A stretch of DNA of 64,000 nt from Oscillospiraceae bacterium (GTDB lineage Bacteria > Bacillota > Clostridia > Oscillospirales > Ruminococcaceae), in assembly GCA_017432285.1 (NCBI GenBank), contig JAFRJM010000003.1, forward strand, positions 44,259 through 108,258, read 5' to 3'. Both the position numbers and the translations under genes were made by a program. Positions 8,755 to 17,199 of the stretch are shown piece after piece. The notes beneath the pieces are model-generated. The model was given only the letters and a program-made list of their open reading frames with translations, was not told the origin of the DNA and did not search any database. Numbering within the stretch: the stretch's first letter is position 1; each line of letters starts with the position of its first letter.

Positions 8755-8783
8755 TTGACGCAAACGCTTTAAAGTAATAAAAT
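8755..8783 (+). promoter_or_regulatory. Promoter of T-box metNIQ operon
   Basis: TTGACG at 8755-8760, 17 bp spacer, TAAAAT at 8778-8783. Transcription would begin near 8790, just before stem I of the T-box. Confidence 0.75.
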
Positions 8784-8789
8784 GTACGC

Positions 8790-9058
8790 AACATCGAAAT
8801 ACAGCAAAGGCTGAGAAGAGAAGAGTAGGCAGAAGACAAAAGCCACAGAGAGTCCCGGTAGCTGAAAAGGGATGCGGATGAAACTGCTGAACATGGTCTC
8901 GGAGCTGCAAGGCCGATATTTAGGTCTTGACGGGTGCGCCCGTAATCGCGCCGGGGTGTGTTTGCACTTCACGAGGTCTGTTCTGTGAGGAACAGGCGAA
9001 TCAAGGTGGTATCACGACTTATACTGTCGTCCTTGTCGGGACGGCAGTTTTTTATTTT
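8790..9058 (+). promoter_or_regulatory. T-box riboswitch, methionine-specific
   Basis: A leader of about 270 nt. The T-box sequence AAGGTGGTATCACG at 9003-9016 pairs with the tRNA acceptor end. Stem I features are visible: AGAGTAGG near 8825, AGAGAGTC near 8847, and the specifier region GAACATGG where AUG at 8893-8895 is followed by a purine, as is usual for specifier codons. AUG reads tRNA-Met. The terminator is CTGTCGTCC / GGGACGGCAG (9024-9047) with a T-run to 9057. Uncharged tRNA-Met should favour the antiterminator and switch on the importer genes. Confidence 0.92.
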
Positions 9059-9068
9059 GAGGAGAAAT

Positions 9069-10082
9069 ATGGCAGACAGTATCAACAACATTATCCAGAT
9101 AAGCGGACTCAGAAAAGTCTTCTCAGACGGAACCAAAACGGTGACGGCACTGGATGGAATATCTCTTGAAGTCAGGCAGGGAGAGATATTCGGGATCATC
9201 GGATTATCCGGTGCGGGGAAAAGCACACTGGTACGGTGTATAAACCTTCTTGAGACACCTACCGAGGGGTCTGTTATCGTCGACGGAAAAGATATGGCTT
9301 CTCTGAACGAAGCCGACCTTCTGGAAGCCAGAAGAAAGATCGGTATGATATTCCAGGGCTTCAATCTGCTGCAGCAGAGATCAGCACTTGAGAACGTGTG
9401 CTTCCCGCTGGAGATCGCAGGGGTCAAAAAGGAGGATGCTAAAGTCCGCGCGGCAAGTCTTCTTGAGACAGTAGGCCTCGGAGACAGATTGGACGCATAT
9501 CCATCTCAGCTGTCCGGAGGAATGCAGCAGCGCGTTGCAATTGCAAGAGCGCTGGCGAATGAGCCGAAAGTGCTTCTGTGTGATGAGGCTACTTCAGCGC
9601 TTGATCCGAAGACCACGCTGCAGATCCTGGAGCTTTTGCAGAAGATCAATAAGGAATTCGGCGTTACGATCGTAGTGATTACTCACGAAATGAAGGTCAT
9701 TGAAAGGATCTGTTCAAGAGTAGCGATACTTGCAGAGAGCAGAGTCGTGGAAAGCGGCGAAGTCAGTGAAGTGTTCCGACATCCGAAGACTTCAGCAGCA
9801 AAACAGCTGATCTTCCCTCAGGGAGAAAAGATCGAAACGTTCAGGGGCGGGAAAAGGTTGCTCCGTCTGGCGTTTGACGGAACTACAACAGATCAGCCTA
9901 TCGTAGCTAACATGGTCCTTTCCTGCGGAGAGGCGGTAAGCATTCTGGCCGCAGACACAAAATTGATAGAGGGAAAGACGGTGGGACAGATGGTGCTGCA
10001 ATTACCGGAGAATGAGTCAGCTGCAGAGCGAATGCTGGCATATCTGGACCAGGAAAACATTTCTTATACGGAGGGTGAGTGA
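9069..10082 (+). CDS. metN: Methionine import ATP-binding protein MetN
   Basis: 337-residue ATPase of the MetNIQ methionine importer. Walker A GLSGAGKST (45-53), signature LSGGMQQR, Walker B LLCDEATSALD, switch His in VITHE. The C-terminal NIL domain (about 260-337), which in E. coli MetN binds methionine and gives transinhibition, is present. I start at ATG 9069, which has GAGGAG 5 nt upstream; the frame is open further upstream but that part is the T-box terminator. The stop overlaps the metI start. The T-box shows the substrate is methionine rather than another amino acid. Confidence 0.96.
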   Translation: MADSINNIIQISGLRKVFSDGTKTVTALDGISLEVRQGEIFGIIGLSGAGKSTLVRCINLLETPTEGSVIVDGKDMASLNEADLLEARRKIGMIFQGFNLLQQRSALENVCFPLEIAGVKKEDAKVRAASLLETVGLGDRLDAYPSQLSGGMQQRVAIARALANEPKVLLCDEATSALDPKTTLQILELLQKINKEFGVTIVVITHEMKVIERICSRVAILAESRVVESGEVSEVFRHPKTSAAKQLIFPQGEKIETFRGGKRLLRLAFDGTTTDQPIVANMVLSCGEAVSILAADTKLIEGKTVGQMVLQLPENESAAERMLAYLDQENISYTEGE

Positions 10083-10786
10083 TGATGGATACTAAATTGC
10101 TTACTCTGGTGGGAAGCGGATTTGCTGAAAGCTTGTATATGACATTCTTCGCAACGCTCTTCTCATATGTCATCGGACTTCCCATTGGGCTTATACTTGC
10201 GATCACCTCTCCTGAAGGAATCAAACCTAGCAGAGAGATTAATTTTGGCCTTGGAGCGGTGGTTAACTTCCTGAGATCGGTTCCGTTCATTATTTTGGCG
10301 GTTGCTATAATTCCGCTGACAAGACTGGTTACAGGGACGTCGATAGGTTCAACAGCAGCAATAGTTCCGCTGGTAGTTGCGGCGGCGCCGCTGGTGGCAC
10401 GCTCGGTCGAGAGCTCAGTGAAGGGGGTGGACAGCGGAGTAATAGAAGCAGCCAGAAGCATGGGAGCTACAACGTGGCAGATCATAAAGAAAGTCATGCT
10501 TCCGGAAGCACTGCCTTCGCTAATAACCGGTCTCGCAAGTGCAACGATCACTGTTCTTGGGTTTTCGGCAATGGCCGGAGCTTTTGGCGGAGGAGGCCTG
10601 GGAGCTATAGCTATCAACTACGGATACTACCGCGGACAGTCAGATATCATGTATGTCATGGTGATACTGCTTGTCTTAATGGTACAGATCATACAGAAGA
10701 TCGGGGACCGAATGTCGGTGAGGGTAGATAAAACGATCCGAGAAAGCGGCAGTGCCGCCCCTGAAGACAACAATACAGAACATTAA
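10082..10786 (+). CDS. metI: Methionine ABC permease MetI
   Basis: 234-residue permease with five predicted membrane helices and the EAA loop motif EAARSMGATTWQIIKKVMLP that docks on MetN. GGAGGG precedes three possible starts, GTG 10079, ATG 10082 and ATG 10085; spacing favours 10082, which overlaps the metN stop by one base. Part of metNIQ under the T-box. Length is in the normal range (217-235). Confidence 0.95.
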   Translation: MMDTKLLTLVGSGFAESLYMTFFATLFSYVIGLPIGLILAITSPEGIKPSREINFGLGAVVNFLRSVPFIILAVAIIPLTRLVTGTSIGSTAAIVPLVVAAAPLVARSVESSVKGVDSGVIEAARSMGATTWQIIKKVMLPEALPSLITGLASATITVLGFSAMAGAFGGGGLGAIAINYGYYRGQSDIMYVMVILLVLMVQIIQKIGDRMSVRVDKTIRESGSAAPEDNNTEH

Positions 10787-10808
10787 AGAATTGAGGAGAT
10801 AAAAAACA

Positions 10809-11609
10809 ATGAAAAAACTAACAGCTATTTTACTCGTACTCGTATTTGCTCTTTCTCTCGCAAGCTGCGGAAAAAAATCCGAAACTACTGTCCTGAAAGT
10901 CGGAGCTTCACCGACGCCTCACGCTGAGATCCTTAATTTTGTAAAAGATGACCTGGCAAAGCAGGGTATTGATCTGCAGGTCATCGAGTTTGATGACTAT
11001 GTTCTTCCCAATACTGGAACAGAAGACGGAAGTCTGGATGCAAACTATTTCCAGCACACCCCATACCTTGAAGACTTCAATGCTTCAAGAGGAACACACC
11101 TAGTTTCTGTTGCAGTTATCCACTATGAACCTCTTGGTGTTTATAAAGGCAAGAGCAGCAGTCTGGATGTAGCAAACGGCGCTGTAATCGGTGTTCCGAA
11201 CGATGCCACGAATGAAGCCAGGGCATTGCTCCTGCTTGAAGCAAACGGACTAATCACTCTTGATCCAAATGCAGGACTAAACGCAACTGTTTTGGATATC
11301 AAGGACAATCCTAAAAACATCAAGATCGAAGAGATCGAAGCAGCTCAGCTGACAGCCCACCTTGCAGACCTCGATCTGGCAGTCATCAACGGAAACTATG
11401 CTGTTCAGGCTGGCCTAAAAGCAGCAGATGCTCTTGCAATAGAGGGTAAAGATTCCGAGGCGGCAAATCTCTACGGCAACATTCTTGTCGTCAAAGAAGG
11501 AAATGAAAAGAATCCTGCCATCCTTGCGCTTGCAGATGCTCTCCGCACAGAGAAAGTTAGGAAATTCATCGAAGAGAACTATGACGGAATCGTTGTTCCG
11601 AAATTCTGA
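10809..11609 (+). CDS. metQ: Methionine-binding lipoprotein MetQ
   Basis: 266 residues. Signal peptide with lipobox LASC, lipidated Cys20, then a NlpA/MetQ-type binding protein with the family block VGASPTPHAEIL and an N-terminal lobe ending in DANYFQHTPYL. It captures methionine outside the membrane and delivers it to MetNI. SD TGAGGAG precedes the ATG. Last gene of the operon, followed by a strong terminator. Confidence 0.96.
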   Translation: MKKLTAILLVLVFALSLASCGKKSETTVLKVGASPTPHAEILNFVKDDLAKQGIDLQVIEFDDYVLPNTGTEDGSLDANYFQHTPYLEDFNASRGTHLVSVAVIHYEPLGVYKGKSSSLDVANGAVIGVPNDATNEARALLLLEANGLITLDPNAGLNATVLDIKDNPKNIKIEEIEAAQLTAHLADLDLAVINGNYAVQAGLKAADALAIEGKDSEAANLYGNILVVKEGNEKNPAILALADALRTEKVRKFIEENYDGIVVPKF

Positions 11610-11628
11610 TCTGTTTATTCAAAGCAAA

Positions 11629-11673
11629 ACCGGAGAAGATGCTCCAGAAGCAATCTTCTCCGGTATCTTTTTT
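11629..11673 (+). terminator. Rho-independent terminator after metNIQ
   Basis: ACCGGAGAAGAT / ATCTTCTCCGGT perfect 12-bp stem with a T-run 11666-11673. Confidence 0.93.
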
Positions 11674-11681
11674 GTATGCAT

Positions 11682-12326
11682 TCAGATCTGTGCCATGCGG
11701 GTCAACCTGCTGCGGTCCTTTATCATGTATGTTTTTCCGTTTTTCTCGAGAATGCCGTCATCCACAAGAGAATACATCAGTCTGAGGAGATGACGGTAGC
11801 TGATGCTTACAGCGTATGTGATGTCTGTCAATGGAGCAGTGATGGTCCCTTCATTCTCATTCTGAAGCAGGTAAAAACACAATCTTGTCATGGCATCAGT
11901 CGAAAGTGCAGAAACATAGTTGTTATTTCTGTACCACCAGATCATGGCCGCGTCATGGCCGAGTTGGTAAGTAAGAGTCGCGTTGCTTCTTATCAGGCGT
12001 TTTGCAGCGGATAAGGGAAGGGACAGGCACACCATCTTTGTAAGTACCAGCACGGTGTTGCAGGAGTCTTCCTGACCTAACAGCAGCTCCATCTCGCCCA
12101 AAGCTGAACCCGGACCGGCGTTGCCGAATGAAAGCACTTTCCCTTCAGGACTGTATGTCTGTATGCGGCAGGAACCGGATACCACAAAATACAGCGAAGA
12201 TATAGGATAACCTTCCTCCAGAACAGCCTCTCCTTTTTGGAAAACCACAGGAGTCACCTGTTCCCGTGTGAGGTTATATTTTTTCAGCAGTTCATCGGTG
12301 CCTTCGGGAAAAGAAGTTTTGTGCAT
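11682..12326 (-). CDS. Crp/Fnr-family transcription regulator
   Basis: 214 residues: N-terminal cyclic-nucleotide-binding-like beta barrel (FQKGEAVLEEGYPISSLYFVVSGSCRI, split across about 30-60) and a C-terminal winged helix with the recognition region ITYAVSISYRHLLRLMYSLVDDG. No Cys cluster for an Fe-S centre as in Fnr. I start at the internal Met at 12326, which has AAGGAGGG 7 nt upstream, rather than at a Met 11 residues earlier without an SD. Divergent from an MFS gene; the perfect palindrome between them is its likely operator and would allow control of both. Confidence 0.88.
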   Translation of the reverse strand: MHKTSFPEGTDELLKKYNLTREQVTPVVFQKGEAVLEEGYPISSLYFVVSGSCRIQTYSPEGKVLSFGNAGPGSALGEMELLLGQEDSCNTVLVLTKMVCLSLPLSAAKRLIRSNATLTYQLGHDAAMIWWYRNNNYVSALSTDAMTRLCFYLLQNENEGTITAPLTDITYAVSISYRHLLRLMYSLVDDGILEKNGKTYMIKDRSRLTRMAQI

Positions 12327-12350
12327 AATAGTGCCCTCCTTATGTCTGTA

Positions 12351-12368
12351 ATATGACACGTGTCATAT
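12351..12368. promoter_or_regulatory. Perfect 18-bp palindrome, likely regulator operator
   Basis: ATATGACACGTGTCATAT reads the same on both strands. It sits in the gap between the divergent Crp/Fnr gene and MFS gene. A TATAAT (12366-12371, plus strand) overlaps its right end with a weak -35 TGTCTG at 12343-12348, so a bound protein would block or reshape that promoter. The half-site TGACAC differs from the E. coli Crp (TGTGA) and Fnr (TTGAT) half-sites. Confidence 0.75.
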
Positions 12369-12425
12369 AATGGTGTCAAGCAGATTTGCTAGAATTAATA
12401 CAGATTCACAAAGAAGGGTTTTTTT

Positions 12426-13661
12426 ATGAACGAATCGATTACAAACCAGGCAAAGATACGCATCTTCATGATCTATTGCTGCGTCATGATGTTTGCTTTT
12501 TCATTGTCCAGTTCAATGTACAGCAGCCTGGCACCATTCATTATCACTCATTACGGTGCAACTCTGACAGAGTCCTCACTGTTTACCATATCTTCAAGCA
12601 TCGGCAATCTGCTCATTAACCTGCTTATCATCCGCATGGCGGACAAGTACAACAAAGCAAGATTGCTGGCAGTGCTCTGCTTTATTGTTTCGGCAGCTCT
12701 TATCGTGATAGGACGGGCACCGACCATGGCAGTGTATCTGATAGCTAACTGTGTAAACGGTATGGTTGGATACTGGATAGACAACCTCACGACAGCGTAT
12801 GTGAGCGATCTGTACGGAGAACAGAGGGGAAGATATATTGGTATCCTGTACACGCTGTTCGCTGTAGGAAGCGCAGTTGCTCCGACTTTCAACACCATCG
12901 TTCTGGAGGTCCTCGGTCTGGACTGGTCCGGAAGCTACAAGATATCGGGATTCTTCTTCCTGATGACAGCAATAAGTTACTTCATCATTCTGATACTGGT
13001 TAAACAGCCTGCAGAGGAAGGTTATCAAAAGGAAGAGGAGGAGGTCGGAAAGCTGTCTATCAGCGAGATGCTCCGCAGCAGGAACATGTTGGCTCTGATC
13101 CTTTCAGGGATCACTATGGCGTTCTATGGATATTTTTCCGGAATGCTGCCGACTTATTTCAGCTTTACAAATCCGGACGTATATACCACCGCGCTTAGGA
13201 ATTTCATCCTTACCTGCTACACTGTTGGCCAGATGGTAAGCCGTTTCCTGTATATTCCGCTGGCTCCAAGACTCAATCCTATACGTTATCTCAGATTCCA
13301 GTCTTTGTTTTGCACGATCTGCAGTCTAGTTTGTCTTCTTGTGGATAAACCGGTATTGTGGATGATCCTTATGTTTGCAAGCGGTGTCATCAGTGGAAGC
13401 GCGTATACCATGACTATCGTACTTACATGCGATGAGTATCCTGATCACTCTTCTTCCGCAAATGCAGCGACCGGTTTCGCTTCGGGCATAGCTTATCTCG
13501 TTGCAACTCCGATCATGAATATGATCGCGGACAATATTTCATTTTTCGTTGCGATGATCATCCCTGTATTCTTCGGATTCGCAACATATTTCATTTATCA
13601 GTTTATGTATCACGAAAAAAGTCCGGGACTGACTTTGGCAGCAAAAGCAGCAAAAGGATGA
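12426..13661 (+). CDS. MFS transporter
   Basis: 411 residues with twelve predicted membrane segments and a cytoplasmic central loop rich in Glu and Lys (about 195-215). Conserved MFS loop after helix 2 reads RMADKYNKARLL. Start ATG 12426 is preceded by AAGAAGGG. Divergent from the Crp/Fnr regulator and followed after about 90 bp by the deoxyribosyltransferase-like genes. A nucleoside or base cargo would suit that context, but this is inference only. Confidence 0.85.
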   Translation: MNESITNQAKIRIFMIYCCVMMFAFSLSSSMYSSLAPFIITHYGATLTESSLFTISSSIGNLLINLLIIRMADKYNKARLLAVLCFIVSAALIVIGRAPTMAVYLIANCVNGMVGYWIDNLTTAYVSDLYGEQRGRYIGILYTLFAVGSAVAPTFNTIVLEVLGLDWSGSYKISGFFFLMTAISYFIILILVKQPAEEGYQKEEEEVGKLSISEMLRSRNMLALILSGITMAFYGYFSGMLPTYFSFTNPDVYTTALRNFILTCYTVGQMVSRFLYIPLAPRLNPIRYLRFQSLFCTICSLVCLLVDKPVLWMILMFASGVISGSAYTMTIVLTCDEYPDHSSSANAATGFASGIAYLVATPIMNMIADNISFFVAMIIPVFFGFATYFIYQFMYHEKSPGLTLAAKAAKG

Positions 13662-13685
13662 AACATTTTTAGTGCTAGTTTGCAG

Positions 13686-13715
13686 TTTACACAGCCAATA
13701 ACAAAAAAGTACAAT
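13686..13715 (+). promoter_or_regulatory. Putative promoter of the deoxyribosyltransferase-like cluster
   Basis: TTTACA at 13686-13691, 18 bp spacer, TACAAT at 13710-13715, about 35 bp before the first gene. Moderate match to consensus. Confidence 0.55.
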
Positions 13716-13750
13716 TAATAAAGAAACAATAAAGCTGTTGGAGGTAAAAC

Positions 13751-14869
13751 ATGAACAAAGACGAGAGTTTGTATATTGCCGGCCCAAACTGTTTCTGGCC
13801 AAGAGGCGGGAACACACTTCAGTCATATAGGGAGTACTCACTGTTCCATGAGTTCAAAGTATCTCTTCCTGGAGACCCCAAGCCCGCAGAGGAAAAAGCC
13901 AATGCCAAACCTTGGGATGAGATGACTAAAAAGGAACGCGGAGCAGGCATACTCAAAAACTGTGCCGATTCTATGGAAACAACGACCATAATCATTGCTA
14001 ACCTTGACAATTATCGTGGCTTCAGTCCTGATGGCGGAACGATCTTTGAAATCGGAATGGCTTATGCCAAAGAGGCAAAATGCTATGCGTATACTCGTGA
14101 TATCCGTCCTATCGGAGAAAAGTATACGGGAATCAAGTGGACTGCAGATTATGCTATCGATGAGAGAGGTAACAAAGTACCTAATCACGATCTTCCGTTT
14201 TCTGTTGACGTTCTTGGTTCATGCAAGATCATTGAAGGCAATTACTTCGATGCCCTGAACTTAGTCATGGCAGATATCAAGGAAGAGTCCAAGGACAAGG
14301 CAAAGAGAGCAAAGGCTGCAGAGAAAGTAAGCGTCGAGTCCACTGTCAAGAGCGACAAACCGATCGTCTATTTCTGTGATTTCGACCGTTACAATGATAA
14401 TGTTGCAGAGAAATATGCTGAGGTCAAAGCACTGCTTGAGAAGTACGGATTCACTGCTTATGTGCCTACAGATCCCTGTCCGGGCGTTGAGGAAGTGGAC
14501 TGCGGTGATGACCGCTATGCTCAGGTCTACAACGAGTTTGACCGCTATCAGCAGCACGTTCGCAACTGCGATATCATCCTTGCCGATCTGAACGATTTCT
14601 ATGGCTATGAGCCTAACGCGGATGTCTCTTTTGAGTGCGGCATGGCTTTCCAGCTCAACAAGAAGATGTATGCATTCATGGATGACATCGGCAGGATGAT
14701 CGATCGTGTCCCCAACAAAGGTGAGGAAAACGGATGCAAGGATATAAATAACATGGGTGTCGAGAATTTCGATGCTCCTGTAAACCTTATGTTCGGGTCT
14801 TCGTTCAAATTCCTGGATGGCTCCCTGGAAGAAGTGGTCCGCAAAATGGCGGAAGATCTTAAAGCGTAG
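13751..14869 (+). CDS. Double-domain nucleoside 2-deoxyribosyltransferase-like protein 1
   Basis: 372 residues made of two related halves. The first starts with YIAGPNCFWPRGG and carries DGGTIFEIGMAY with Glu100; the second (about 203-372) starts IVYFCDFDRY and carries NADVSFECGMAF with Glu295. In the nucleoside 2-deoxyribosyltransferase family the Glu of the GTxFExGxA block is the nucleophile that takes the deoxyribose, so both halves keep a candidate catalytic Glu. The family moves deoxyribose between bases or hydrolyses nucleotides. No signal peptide, so cytoplasmic. TTGGAGGT precedes the ATG. First of three tandem paralogs, followed by its own terminator. Confidence 0.8.
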   Translation: MNKDESLYIAGPNCFWPRGGNTLQSYREYSLFHEFKVSLPGDPKPAEEKANAKPWDEMTKKERGAGILKNCADSMETTTIIIANLDNYRGFSPDGGTIFEIGMAYAKEAKCYAYTRDIRPIGEKYTGIKWTADYAIDERGNKVPNHDLPFSVDVLGSCKIIEGNYFDALNLVMADIKEESKDKAKRAKAAEKVSVESTVKSDKPIVYFCDFDRYNDNVAEKYAEVKALLEKYGFTAYVPTDPCPGVEEVDCGDDRYAQVYNEFDRYQQHVRNCDIILADLNDFYGYEPNADVSFECGMAFQLNKKMYAFMDDIGRMIDRVPNKGEENGCKDINNMGVENFDAPVNLMFGSSFKFLDGSLEEVVRKMAEDLKA

Positions 14870-14879
14870 GAACTTATTG

Positions 14880-14910
14880 GCAGAGGCGCATCACCGCGTC
14901 TCTGCTTTTT
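14880..14910 (+). terminator. Terminator between paralogs 1 and 2
   Basis: GCAGAGGCGC / GCGTCTCTGC 10-bp stem with one G-U, loop ATCACC, TTTTT. Suggests paralog 1 can be made in excess over 2 and 3. Confidence 0.85.
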
Positions 14911-14931
14911 GAAACAAAAGAGGGATTTATT

Positions 14932-16029
14932 ATGATTCATGAAGAGCATTTGTATATTGCCGGTCCGATGTGCTTCTATCCGAGAGGCAGTTCTTTGTGG
15001 CACAGCCAGAGGAAGGAAGCTGAATTCTATGGGGCAATAGTGGAATTACCCAATGACAACTGGGACAGCGTCCCAGGAGACAGCATTGAAGAGAAGATAA
15101 TCAACAACTGCGACATATCAATGCGCAAATGTACAGCTATCCTTGCGAACCTTGAGAACCATAGGGGTTTCATGCCCGATGCCGGAACGGTGTTTGAGAT
15201 CGGCATGGCATACGGACTTGGCCTGAAATGCTATGCGTATACACGCGATAAACGTCCGCAAGGAGCAAAATACTTTGGCGGTACATATGAACTTGACCGT
15301 ATCCTGGATAAAGACGGTGAGATCCTGATGGATATGGATCTTCCGTTTTCGGATTGCATCGTAGGTGCATGCAAGATCGTTGAAGGGAAATTTACAGATT
15401 GCCTGCGTGTCTTCCGTGAGGACATCGAGGAAGAGAGCCGGATGAAAGCAGTGAGAGGACGAGTCGAGACATTTGATGCGCCTCAGCGTTTTCCTGGCAG
15501 CAGCGGGAAAAAGGTCGTTTACGTAGGGGACTGCAGGAGAGGACCTCAGGCCGAGAAAAGGCATGCCGAAATGAAACGCATCCTTGAGAAATATGGTTAT
15601 GAAGCATACACGCCAAGCGATTATAACGTGAACGTGCCTGTGCTGCAGCAGCTGGATGACCCGTACGCTAGAGCTTATAATCGCTTTGACCATTATCAGC
15701 AGCACGTACGAGACTGCGATATATACCTTGGTGTTCTTGATGATCACAGGGGCTATGAAGTTGACAGCGACGTGGCTTTTGAGTCCGGAATGGCATACAT
15801 GTTCAGGGACAAAGAGATGTTCGGATACATTGAGTCACCCGAGTCAATGGCTGACCGCACCCATTCGACAGCATCGGAAAACGGAAGCCCTGTAGATATC
15901 AACGGGTGGTCCACAGAAGAGAACGGATTCCCGGTAAACATGATGTGGGGCGGCACAAAGCTGTTCAGAGGAATGGAATTTGAAGAAGCTGTAAAACAGA
16001 TGACAGAACTGCTGAAAGGAGAAGAATAA
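14932..16029 (+). CDS. Double-domain nucleoside 2-deoxyribosyltransferase-like protein 2
   Basis: 365 residues, same two-half design as its neighbours. First half: YIAGPMCFYPRG and DAGTVFEIGMAYG. Second half: VVYVGDCRRG and DSDVAFESGMAY; candidate catalytic Glu residues present in both. It shares the block DHYQQHVRDCDIYLGVLDDHRG with the other two but differs around the start of the second half. AAAGAGGGATTT precedes ATG 14932. The next paralog starts one base after its stop, so 2 and 3 are translationally coupled. Confidence 0.8.
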   Translation: MIHEEHLYIAGPMCFYPRGSSLWHSQRKEAEFYGAIVELPNDNWDSVPGDSIEEKIINNCDISMRKCTAILANLENHRGFMPDAGTVFEIGMAYGLGLKCYAYTRDKRPQGAKYFGGTYELDRILDKDGEILMDMDLPFSDCIVGACKIVEGKFTDCLRVFREDIEEESRMKAVRGRVETFDAPQRFPGSSGKKVVYVGDCRRGPQAEKRHAEMKRILEKYGYEAYTPSDYNVNVPVLQQLDDPYARAYNRFDHYQQHVRDCDIYLGVLDDHRGYEVDSDVAFESGMAYMFRDKEMFGYIESPESMADRTHSTASENGSPVDINGWSTEENGFPVNMMWGGTKLFRGMEFEEAVKQMTELLKGEE

Positions 16030-16030
16030 G

Positions 16031-17131
16031 ATGACTACTGATGAAAAGATCTATGTGGCGGGGCCGATCTGTTTCTTCCCCAGAGGCGGAGAGATATGGC
16101 AGTCAAGGAGGCGAGAAGCCCAATACTACGGATTTACCGTGACACTGCCTAACGACAATAAAAGACCGCCTGCTCAGAGCAAGGAGCATGGCGCATACCT
16201 GACATTGAAGAACTGCAGGGACAGCATAAATCTTTCTACAGGGATCATTGCTGATCTGGAGAACTTCAGAGGGTCTGAACCTGACGGCGGCACTATCTAC
16301 GAGATAGGAATGGCATATGGCCATGACTGCAAGTGCTACGCGTTCACAAGAGACAAGAGGCCTATGGGTGTGAAATATAACTCCGGCACATACGTGGGCG
16401 GCGGAATTCTGGATTTCAAGGGAAGAAAACTTCCTCATATCGATCTGCCGTTTGGCGTCTGTGTCCTTGGTGCCTGCAAAGTGATCGAAGGCACTTTCTC
16501 AGACGCATTGCATGCTTATATGTGCGATCTAGAAGAAGAGAGCAAGAAAAAAGCGATGCGCGGCTATTCACTGACTCAGGACAGTCCGAAACAGACTGTC
16601 CCTCGGGGAACAAGACCGATAGTATATGTGTCCGACATTTTCCGCTACGAAGAAGACGCAGCAGAAAAATATGAAGTGATGAAGAAAGTGCTTGATGAAC
16701 AGGGGTTTGACGCCATCGTGCCGACCGACGCTGCTCCAGGAGTGCCTGTGCTTGAAGACACCGGGGATGCATATGAAATGGTATACAACCAGTTTGATCA
16801 CTATCAGCAGCATGTCCGCAACTGTGATATCATTCTTGCAAATCTCACAGATTACGAAGGGTTCGAGCCTTCCAGCGATGTTGCATTTGAATGCGGTATG
16901 GCAGATCAGCTTGGTAAGAAACTGTTTGCATGGATGGAAGACGGAAGAAACATGGTGGACCGCATACCGAGCCATGAGAACAATCAGGGCAGGATGCTCG
17001 ATGCCAACGGCTACAGTGTGGAGAACAACAATGCCCCCATCAACCTGATGTTCGGAGCATCTTTTAAGATATTTGACGGAGACTTTAAAACTGCCGTAGA
17101 AAAGATGAAAGAAGCACTGCAGGAAGACTGA
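16031..17131 (+). CDS. Double-domain nucleoside 2-deoxyribosyltransferase-like protein 3
   Basis: 366 residues; first half YVAGPICFFPRGG and DGGTIYEIGMAYG, second half IVYVSDIFRY and SSDVAFECGMAD with Glu retained in each. C-terminal segment INLMFGASFKIF is shared with paralog 1. AAAGGAG lies inside the end of paralog 2. Three consecutive genes of this size and design look like local duplication followed by divergence, which suggests different bases or sugars as substrates. Alternative: the halves could form one composite active site, since these enzymes complete their pocket with a neighbouring subunit. Confidence 0.8.
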   Translation: MTTDEKIYVAGPICFFPRGGEIWQSRRREAQYYGFTVTLPNDNKRPPAQSKEHGAYLTLKNCRDSINLSTGIIADLENFRGSEPDGGTIYEIGMAYGHDCKCYAFTRDKRPMGVKYNSGTYVGGGILDFKGRKLPHIDLPFGVCVLGACKVIEGTFSDALHAYMCDLEEESKKKAMRGYSLTQDSPKQTVPRGTRPIVYVSDIFRYEEDAAEKYEVMKKVLDEQGFDAIVPTDAAPGVPVLEDTGDAYEMVYNQFDHYQQHVRNCDIILANLTDYEGFEPSSDVAFECGMADQLGKKLFAWMEDGRNMVDRIPSHENNQGRMLDANGYSVENNNAPINLMFGASFKIFDGDFKTAVEKMKEALQED

Positions 17132-17147
17132 TAGTTATTGTGTGAAG

Positions 17148-17177
17148 GCAGTGCGGCTGTGCGTTGCACTGCTTTCT
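17148..17177 (+). terminator. Terminator after the three paralogs
   Basis: GCAGTGC / GCACTGC stem with an 11-nt loop, then TTTCTT. Confidence 0.7.
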
Positions 17178-17199
17178 TATAGGGAAAGGATATTGATTA

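Noticed and set aside
8958-9068. N-terminal extension of metN
   Set aside because: The extra codons are the T-box sequence and its terminator; ATG 9069 has a good SD.
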